Positions 5,775 through 10,764 of a stretch of DNA of 10,764 bases are shown here, in pieces (position 1 is the stretch's first letter; every line of letters starts with the position of its first letter). The notes beneath the pieces were generated by a model. The model ran no database searches. It was not told the DNA's origin and worked only from the letters and a program-made list of their open reading frames with translations. The stretch spans positions 1 through 10,764 of the forward strand of contig DALZZL010000123.1 of NCBI GenBank assembly GCA_031987425.1. Direction: 5' to 3'. Source of the DNA: Stenotrophomonas_A sp002429615 (GTDB lineage Bacteria > Pseudomonadota > Gammaproteobacteria > Xanthomonadales > Xanthomonadaceae). The translations under genes were made by a program, and so were the position numbers.

Positions 5775-6959
5775 TCACCCCTCGTCGGCCGGCTCCTCGA
5801 CCTCGAAGACCTGTCGCAGATAGCGCAGGTAGCCCGGGTCGTCGCACATGCTCTTGCCGGGTGAATCGCTCAGTTTGGCCACCGGTTGACCGTTGCAGCG
5901 GACCATCTTGATGACGATCTGCAGGGGCTCCGGGCCCAGGTCGTTGGTCAGATGGGTCCCCACCCCGAACGACAGCCGGCAGCGTCCCTTGAAGTGATCG
6001 AACAGGCCCATGACCTTTTCGATGTTCAGGCCATCGCTGAACACCAGGACCTTGCTGCGCGGGTCGACCCGGTGCTGCTGCAGGTGGTCCAGGATCCGCT
6101 CGCCCCATACGAAGGGGTCGCCGGAGTCGTGCCGCATGCCATCGAAGAGCTTGCAGAAGTACAGGTCGAAGTCGCGCAGGAAGGCGTCCAGCCCGACCAC
6201 GTCGGACAGCGCGATGCCCAGGTCGCCACGGTATTCGCGCGCCCAGGACTCCAGCGCCGCCACCTGCGAGTCGCGCAGGCGCGGCCCCAGGGCCTGGAAG
6301 GCCTGCAGGTACTCGTGGGCCATGGTGCCCAGCGGGGTCATGCCATAGCGGCGGGCAAAGTAGACGTTGCTGGTGCCGACGAAACGCTCCCCCCAACCCT
6401 CGCGCAGCATCGGCAGCAGTTCCCCGTGCCATTGCCGCGAATAGCGCCGGCGGGTGCCGTAGTCGGCAATCCGGCAGTCCTCGTAGCCCGGCGCCGCCAG
6501 CCGCGCGATCTTCGCCTGCAGGCGTCGCCGCCCCTCCTCGAAGTCGGAACGGCTGGTGTTGCGGAACCAGACCTCGTTGATGATCGCCAGCAGCGGCACC
6601 TCGAACAGGATCGTATGCAGCCAGGGGCCGCGGATGATCAGCTCGATCTCGCCGGGGACGCTGGCCGAGGGACGAAGGGTCAGGTACTTGCGGTCGAGAT
6701 GAAACAGGCCGAGGAAGTCGACGAAATCCGCCTTCACGAAACGCATCGCGCGCATGTAGGCCAGCTCGTCGGGCTGGAAGCGCAGCTCGCACAGCAGGTC
6801 GATCTCGGTCGATATCTCGTCGATGAACTGCGCCAGATCGATGCCCGGCGTGCGGCATTTGAAGCGGTACTCGACCTGCGCGCCGGGGTGCTGGTGCAGC
6901 ACCGCCTGCATCATGGTGAATTTGTACAGGTCGGTGTCGAGCAGCGAGGTGATGATCAT
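5775..6959 (-). CDS. pncB: Nicotinate phosphoribosyltransferase (EC 6.3.4.21)
   Basis: A 394-residue cytosolic enzyme, close to the 400 residues of E. coli PncB. It makes nicotinate mononucleotide from nicotinate and PRPP with ATP hydrolysis, the entry step of NAD salvage. Visible family features are DTDLYKFTMMQA (8-19), the arginine-rich DYGTRRRYS (167-174), GTSNVYFARRYG (195-206), and GTMAHEYLQAFQ (211-222), whose His215 matches the histidine phosphorylated in the Salmonella enzyme. FGMRHDSGDP-like sequence (FDGMRHDSGDP, 272-282) and LVFSDGLN (305-312) form the phosphate-binding side. The ATG at 6959 begins MIITSLLDTDLYKFTM, as expected for the family. The 114 codons open upstream are shadow sequence over the GT2 gene. 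There is no Shine-Dalgarno; see the -10 element at 6966. The gene stands between the xps-linked unit and the bcs operon and is not obviously part of either. Confidence 0.96.
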   Translation of the reverse strand: MIITSLLDTDLYKFTMMQAVLHQHPGAQVEYRFKCRTPGIDLAQFIDEISTEIDLLCELRFQPDELAYMRAMRFVKADFVDFLGLFHLDRKYLTLRPSASVPGEIELIIRGPWLHTILFEVPLLAIINEVWFRNTSRSDFEEGRRRLQAKIARLAAPGYEDCRIADYGTRRRYSRQWHGELLPMLREGWGERFVGTSNVYFARRYGMTPLGTMAHEYLQAFQALGPRLRDSQVAALESWAREYRGDLGIALSDVVGLDAFLRDFDLYFCKLFDGMRHDSGDPFVWGERILDHLQQHRVDPRSKVLVFSDGLNIEKVMGLFDHFKGRCRLSFGVGTHLTNDLGPEPLQIVIKMVRCNGQPVAKLSDSPGKSMCDDPGYLRYLRQVFEVEEPADEG

Positions 6960-6965
6960 GGGTCG

Positions 6966-6971
6966 ATTATG
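6966..6971 (-). promoter_or_regulatory. Possible -10 element for a leaderless pncB transcript
   Basis: CATAAT (five of six matches to TATAAT) ends six bases before the pncB ATG, so a start at its normal distance would fall on the A of the ATG. pncB has no ribosome site, which agrees with a leaderless mRNA. No good -35 is present; the best, CAGGCA, has 3/6 matches at an 18-base spacer. Confidence 0.35.
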
Positions 6972-6975
6972 GACC

Positions 6976-6993
6976 GGCACGCCCGCGCGTGCC
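6976..6993 (-). other. Perfect GC hairpin between the GT2 gene and pncB
   Basis: GGCACGC-GCGG-GCGTGCC forms a seven-base-pair stem with a four-base loop, 22 bases past the GT2 stop. It may end or stabilise the xpsD-GT-GT transcript, but no T run follows. It also occupies the -17 to -34 region of the possible pncB promoter, so it could instead be an operator for an NAD-responsive repressor. The sequence does not decide between these. Confidence 0.45.
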
Positions 6994-7014
6994 TGCTGCC
7001 CGGCCCGGCCATGC

Positions 7015-7857
7015 CTAGCCCATCCGCCGCAACAGGCGCGGCACCTGTGCCGCCGCGTGCGCCCATATCGCGAACCAGACGCCGGCCCGGACCAGCCAAC
7101 CGCGCTGCGGCGCCTCGAACTTGCTGAAGTAGCGCCACAGCCCGCGATGCTTGTGCCATTCGACGAAGAACGGCCGTGAGCGGCTGGAGACGCCGCGCAG
7201 GTGGACGACGCGCAGATCGTTCGCCACGCCGACGAACGCACCGGCCTGGCGCGCGCGCCGACACAGGTCGAGGTCTTCTGCATGCAGGCGATAGCCCGCA
7301 TCCCAGCCGCCGATGCCCTCGAACAAGCTGCGCGGCAGCAGCATCAGCGCGCCGGAAATCGCCTCCACCCGCTGCAGCGGCTGCGAGGGATCGACCGGCA
7401 CCGCCAACTGCGCGCCGCGTCGTGGCGCGCGCAGCATCGCGGCGAAATCCGGATCGCGCCGTCGCACCGCCCCATCGGGCTCGCCGTGCTCATCCACCTG
7501 CTCCACGCCCAGCAGCGCGGGCTGGGAGAGCCGCTCGGCACGCTGGCGCAACTGCGTCAGCGTATCGGCCGCGACCATCAGGTCCGGGTTGATGAACACC
7601 AACCACGGTGCCTGCGAATCGGCCGCGCCCTGGTTGCAGGCGGTGGCGAAGCCGGGGTTGTCCGGATTGGCGATGAAATGCACGCGCGTGTCTTCGATCG
7701 CATGCCGTTGCACCACGCTGAGCGTGTCGTCATCCGAATCGTTGTCGACCACCCGGATCTCGGCCACGTCGCTGGCGGCGCGCAGGCATGCCAGGCACTC
7801 GTCGATCGTGGCCGCGCTGCGGTAGGTCACCACCACCGCGGCGATGGCTGCACTCAT
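7015..7857 (-). CDS. Glycosyltransferase family 2, rhamnosyltransferase-like
   Basis: A 280-residue GT-A fold enzyme. The nucleotide-sugar site is shown by AAVVVTYRSAATI (6-18) and VVDNDSDDDT (36-45). NPDNPGFATACNQGA (64-78) is typical of the rhamnosyltransferase/WcaE-like branch. INPD (89-92) is the metal-binding DxD-equivalent. AISGALMLLPRSLFEGIGGWD (166-186) and HAEDLDLCRRARQAG (192-206) carry the acceptor-side acidic residues, and HLRGVSSR (219-226) is the usual His-containing tail motif. A weakly hydrophobic stretch at 254-270 could touch the membrane. The sugar and acceptor cannot be named. The start overlaps the preceding gene's stop (ATGA) and has a strong ribosome site. Cotranscription with xpsD is likely from spacing; whether it serves secretion, LPS or another surface glycan is unknown. 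Confidence 0.9.
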   Translation of the reverse strand: MSAAIAAVVVTYRSAATIDECLACLRAASDVAEIRVVDNDSDDDTLSVVQRHAIEDTRVHFIANPDNPGFATACNQGAADSQAPWLVFINPDLMVAADTLTQLRQRAERLSQPALLGVEQVDEHGEPDGAVRRRDPDFAAMLRAPRRGAQLAVPVDPSQPLQRVEAISGALMLLPRSLFEGIGGWDAGYRLHAEDLDLCRRARQAGAFVGVANDLRVVHLRGVSSRSRPFFVEWHKHRGLWRYFSKFEAPQRGWLVRAGVWFAIWAHAAAQVPRLLRRMG

Positions 7858-8711
7858 TCGGTCTCCCCTTCAACTGTTCCGAACAGCTCGCGCTGCGGCA
7901 TCGCCACCGGCGTGGCGTCGTAGACCTGCTGCAACTGGATACGCAGATCGGCCAGCGGATCGCCCATCAGGAAGCCCGCCAGGCGCGAATGCCAGGCAGG
8001 CCAACGCGTGGCCAGCGCATCCATGTCGCCATCCGCCGGCACGCCCTCTTCGGCGCGGGCCACGAAGGCGGTCTCGCACAGCACGTTGCGCCACCCGAGC
8101 CCCGCCATGCGCAAGCTCAGGTCGATCAGCGCCGCATACCACGCCCCATAGCTACTGGCATCCAACCCACCTGCGCGTTGGCGCGCGCTACCGCGCAGCG
8201 CCACCGCATGGCAGATCGCCGCGGGCAGTTCCGGGTGCAGCGGCGGCAGGGCGGCGCACGCCGCCGCCAGGCGCTCATCGTCATCGGGCAGCGGATTGAT
8301 CTCGCCCAGGCGCGGCCACGCTGCGGCTTCGCCGGCATTGCTCCATGGCGTGGCGCTGGCGATCGCGGCATCGCGCGCGAAGCACGCACCGAGCTGGCGC
8401 AGCCAGCCCGGCAACGGCCGCGCCTGCGACGACAGCACCACCACGTCGGCGTTGCCGCAGGCGCGCAGCATTTCGTCCAGATGCGCCACCTCGCCGATCG
8501 GCCGTTCGCGGCGGGTGTAGTCGGCCTGCAGGCGCGTGCGCGCCAGCCAGCCTTCGATCACCGCCACGCCTCGCGGACCGGCCTGGGCGTCGTCGGCCAG
8601 CCACACCGGCGTGCCGGCGGGCGTGCCCACCTCGAGCGCACCGAGGCAGGCGTCCAGCGCGCGGTCGTCGGTGCCGACCGGCAGCAGGACGATGGGCAGG
8701 GCCGCACTCAT
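7854..8711 (-). CDS. Glycosyltransferase-like protein with altered catalytic motifs
   Basis: A 285-residue protein I recognise only by overall pattern. It has a GT2-like layout: an N-terminal strand and helix (ALPIVLLPVGTDDRALDACLGAL), then ADVVVLSSQARPLPGWLRQLG (88-108), which aligns by eye to the 'LLNSDTxVPPGWL' block of GT2 enzymes, then ASATPWSNAGEAAAWP (118-133), like the 'TPxSNNG' block. The expected DxD aspartates are replaced by SSQAR, and the later ED acidic pair by LIDLSLRMAGLGW (195-207). It may therefore be inactive, use other residues, or act as a partner of the next gene's GT2. The start overlaps the xpsD stop as ATGA with no clear ribosome site, so translation probably depends on xpsD. 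No signal peptide is visible. The gene is real by frame, overlap and length; the enzyme activity is doubtful. Confidence 0.75.
   Translation of the reverse strand: MSAALPIVLLPVGTDDRALDACLGALEVGTPAGTPVWLADDAQAGPRGVAVIEGWLARTRLQADYTRRERPIGEVAHLDEMLRACGNADVVVLSSQARPLPGWLRQLGACFARDAAIASATPWSNAGEAAAWPRLGEINPLPDDDERLAAACAALPPLHPELPAAICHAVALRGSARQRAGGLDASSYGAWYAALIDLSLRMAGLGWRNVLCETAFVARAEEGVPADGDMDALATRWPAWHSRLAGFLMGDPLADLRIQLQQVYDATPVAMPQRELFGTVEGETE
7863..7870 (-). promoter_or_regulatory. Strong ribosome-binding site of the GT2 gene
   Basis: AAGGGGAG lies five bases before the ATG at 7857, inside the last codons of the preceding gene. Unlike the gene before it, this one should load ribosomes on its own as well as by coupling. 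Confidence 0.7.
7874..7886. other. 13-base palindrome just before the GT2 ribosome site
   Basis: CTGTTC-C-GAACAG, six-base arms around one base, inside the 3' end of the preceding gene. It ends four bases from the ribosome site of the GT2 gene. It may be chance; a six-base arm with a one-base centre cannot close fully as an RNA hairpin. Confidence 0.2.
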
Positions 8712-10764
8712 TGCTTGGCAGGCGTGTACAGCGGTTCCAGCGTCCTGAACTTGCGGCCGTATTCGTCGTTGAACCGCACCGCCTCGTTGGCGTCCTTCAC
8801 GATGGTCGGGGTGATCAGCACGATGACTTCCTGGCGGGTCTCGTTCTGCGTCTTCTTGCCGAACAGCGCGCCGACCACCGGCAGGCGGCTGAGGAACGGC
8901 ACGCCCGACGAGCCATTCTCGTCCTGGTCGCTGATCAGGCCGGCCAGCATGATGGTGTCGCCGCTGCGCACCGCCGCTTCGGTATGCACGCGACGCGTAT
9001 CGATCGGCGGGTTGCAGGTGGACTTGGTCGGATCGCAGCTTGCCGGTGTCGCACCGGCCGAGCTGACTTCCTGCACGATATCCAGGAATACGGTGCCCTC
9101 GCGGGTGACGCGCGGACGCACCTTGAGGATCACGCCGGTGTCCAGGTACTGCACCTGGCTGTAGGTGCTGTCCGAGCCCAGGCCGGTATTCACCGATACC
9201 GAGTTGATCGGCACCTTGGTACCCACGTTCAACGTCGCCTCGGCGTTGTTGCGCACGAACACCGACGGCGTCTGCAGCAGGCGCACATCGGTGACTTCGT
9301 CGAGCGCGGAGATCACCGCGGCCGCGTTCTTGCCCAGGAACGTCCAGCCCAGGCCGCTGCTGCCGACGGTGCCGGAGATATCGCCCCAGATGCTGCGTCC
9401 CAGCGCGCTCGGCAGCCCCGCGCCGCCGTCGCTGACCGGCGCGTCGACGGCGTTCTCGAAATACCAGTTCACGCCATAGCTCAGCTTGCCGGTGAGCTTC
9501 ACTTCCGCCACCTGCGCCTCGATATGCACCTGCATCGGCATGGTGTCGAGCTTTTCGATCACTTCGCGGATCGAGCGCCAGGCCTGCGGCGACGCGCGTA
9601 CCAGCAGCGTGTTGGTTTCTTCCACCGCCGACACGCCGACGCGGTCGCCCTCCACGTCCAGCGTCACGCTGCCATTGCCGCTCTGGCGCGGCGACAGGGT
9701 GAAGTCTCCGCCGCTGCCGATGCCACTACTGCTGCTGCCCGTGCCGCTGGTGCTGCCGTAGCCGCTGCTGCTGTTCGAACCCAGGCTGCTGCCGGCATCA
9801 CGTCCGAGGCTGGCCGAATCCAGTGAATCGCCGAGCTGCATCGACGTGGCCCCCGGTGCCAGCGACGCATTGCTGTTGCTGCCGCGCGCACTGGCACCGA
9901 ACACTTCCGCCAGCCGGTCGGCCAACTCGCGCGCCTTGATGTACTTCAGCTCATAGGAGAACAACCGCGGCGCGCCGCCGGCACTGTCGATGCGTTCCAG
10001 CCACTGCTGGATCTGGTCCAGGTAGCGCGACTGCGGTGTGATCACCAGCACCGCATTGGCGTTTTCCAGCGGCATGAAGCGGAACATGCCCGCGCTGGGC
10101 GTGCCGCTCTTCTCGCCGAACACCTTTTCCAGGTCCGCGGCCACGTCCTGGGCCTTGCCCGACTGGATCGGGAACACGCCTACCGACATGCCCGACAACC
10201 AGTCCACGTCGAAGATCTCGACCGTGCGCAGGTAGTTCTCCAGCTCGGCGCGGGTGCCGCCCAGGGTGATGACGTTGCGCGAGGCGTCGGTGCCGACGAT
10301 GGCGTTAGGCCGCGCATACGGCTCCAGGATTTTCTTCATCTCGCTGGCGGAGATGTAGCGCAGCGGCACCACGCGCACTTCGAAGCCTCGCGCGTTCGCC
10401 GCCGGCGCCGTACTCGGCGCGACGGTGCCTGCCAGCGCCTGGTCGGCGGGCACGATGTTGTAGCGCCCGCCGCTGTAGACCATGCGCGCGTTGTTCCAGC
10501 CCAGCACCATCTCCAGCAGGTTCAATGCCTGCGCCGGCGATACCGGCTTGGGCGTGGCCAGGGTCACGGTGCCCTGCACGCCCGGGGCGATGACGTAGTT
10601 CTGCCCGAGCATGTCGCCCAGGATGGCTTTGACCACCGCCTGCACCGACTCGCCTTCGAAGTTGAAGGTCGCCTCGCCGGTACTGGCCGCCGCCAGCGCG
10701 GGCGCCGGACGCGCCGCCGCGCCGCGGTTGATGACCTCGCCGCTGCCGCGGCGGATCACCGGCT
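8708..10764 (-). CDS. xpsD: Type II secretion secretin XpsD/GspD (5' end beyond window)
   Basis: 685 codons are visible; the signal sequence and first tens of residues lie outside. The first GTG at 10759 is an internal valine. GspD-type secretins form the outer-membrane channel through which folded exoproteins leave. Counting from that valine: N0 is at about 30-105, N1 at 126-185, N2 at 191-258, and N3 at 266-405. The C-terminal secretin barrel begins at MPMQVHIEAQVAEV (407-420) and ends with the signature VPFLSRLPVVGALFG (620-634) and RQEVIVLITPTIV (642-654). N3 is split by a long Ser/Gly-rich insertion (about 289-376). Two cysteines (575, 582) lie in a loop of the barrel and could form a disulfide. 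In Xanthomonas xpsD is the last xps gene, as it may be here. The stop overlaps the next gene's start (ATGA). A type IV pilus secretin (PilQ) is unlikely given the N0-N3 layout. Confidence 0.93.
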   Translation of the reverse strand, partial: PVIRRGSGEVINRGAAARPAPALAAASTGEATFNFEGESVQAVVKAILGDMLGQNYVIAPGVQGTVTLATPKPVSPAQALNLLEMVLGWNNARMVYSGGRYNIVPADQALAGTVAPSTAPAANARGFEVRVVPLRYISASEMKKILEPYARPNAIVGTDASRNVITLGGTRAELENYLRTVEIFDVDWLSGMSVGVFPIQSGKAQDVAADLEKVFGEKSGTPSAGMFRFMPLENANAVLVITPQSRYLDQIQQWLERIDSAGGAPRLFSYELKYIKARELADRLAEVFGASARGSNSNASLAPGATSMQLGDSLDSASLGRDAGSSLGSNSSSGYGSTSGTGSSSSGIGSGGDFTLSPRQSGNGSVTLDVEGDRVGVSAVEETNTLLVRASPQAWRSIREVIEKLDTMPMQVHIEAQVAEVKLTGKLSYGVNWYFENAVDAPVSDGGAGLPSALGRSIWGDISGTVGSSGLGWTFLGKNAAAVISALDEVTDVRLLQTPSVFVRNNAEATLNVGTKVPINSVSVNTGLGSDSTYSQVQYLDTGVILKVRPRVTREGTVFLDIVQEVSSAGATPASCDPTKSTCNPPIDTRRVHTEAAVRSGDTIMLAGLISDQDENGSSGVPFLSRLPVVGALFGKKTQNETRQEVIVLITPTIVKDANEAVRFNDEYGRKFRTLEPLYTPAKQ
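9707..9793 (-). repeat. xpsD: Low-complexity Ser/Gly-coding tract within xpsD
   Basis: About 29 codons of almost only serine and glycine, with a few Thr, Tyr, Asn, Leu and Ile. On the plus strand they appear as imperfect runs of gctgctg and ccgctg. Such tracts are prone to slippage, and in-frame length changes between strains would be tolerated in this N3 loop. Confidence 0.7.

Noticed and set aside
6960..7301. 114-codon N-terminal extension of pncB
   Set aside because: It overlaps the GT2 gene in another frame, and family members begin at the MIITSLLDTDLYKF region.
5886..9826. Further long plus-strand frames opposite pncB, the GT genes and xpsD
   Set aside because: All mirror strong minus-strand genes and show no recognisable motifs; high GC keeps antisense frames open.
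1..10764. Mobile element, CRISPR array, tRNA or rRNA
   Set aside because: No transposase or integrase motifs, no spaced direct repeats and no RNA gene pattern were seen; the region looks like native chromosome.

Overview
The window is a dense, GC-rich stretch of a proteobacterial chromosome. Every supported gene lies on the minus strand, so it reads right to left. The likeliest host is a member of the Xanthomonadales (Xanthomonas/Stenotrophomonas/Lysobacter relatives). The support is a T2SS secretin that ends its gene run, as xpsD does in the Xanthomonas xps cluster, together with high GC and a proteobacterial bcs operon. This placement is an inference from gene content, not a database match.

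Right part (10764 to 7015): the secretin gene xpsD/gspD, missing only its 5' end, is followed by two glycosyltransferase-like genes. All three are joined by 4-base ATGA stop/start overlaps, so they look like one transcription unit. The first glycosyltransferase-like protein has lost the usual GT-A acidic motifs. The second is a normal-looking GT2 enzyme. A perfect GC hairpin then precedes pncB (nicotinate phosphoribosyltransferase, NAD salvage; 6959 to 5775). pncB has no Shine-Dalgarno, and a -10-like CATAAT is spaced as in leaderless transcripts.

Left part (5774 to 1): a cellulose synthesis and secretion operon, bcsD-bcsP-bcsA-bcsB-(bcsZ, cut by the window edge). BcsA has all its catalytic motifs and a C-terminal PilZ domain, so it should be activated by cyclic di-GMP. 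BcsB is its periplasmic, membrane-anchored partner. BcsD and the proline-rich BcsP are the accessory pair tied to ordered export of cellulose. No bcsQ lies between bcsP and bcsA, where related operons often carry it.

The 186-base gap between pncB and bcsD is the most interesting non-coding part. It holds a near-consensus sigma-54 (RpoN) -24/-12 promoter pointing into bcsD and two abutting perfect dyads just upstream of it. Downstream, the predicted leader begins with a stem-loop that buries the start of a 13-codon upstream ORF, and that ORF's stop overlaps the bcsD start (ATGA). Together this suggests that an enhancer-binding protein controls transcription, possibly a FleQ-like c-di-GMP responder, with a translational control layer on top and allosteric c-di-GMP control of BcsA. 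The gene calls rest on recognisable family motifs. The regulatory calls are predictions from sequence.

No rRNA, tRNA, CRISPR array, transposase, insertion sequence or convincing U-tract terminator was seen. No gene-free stretch exceeds 300 bases.
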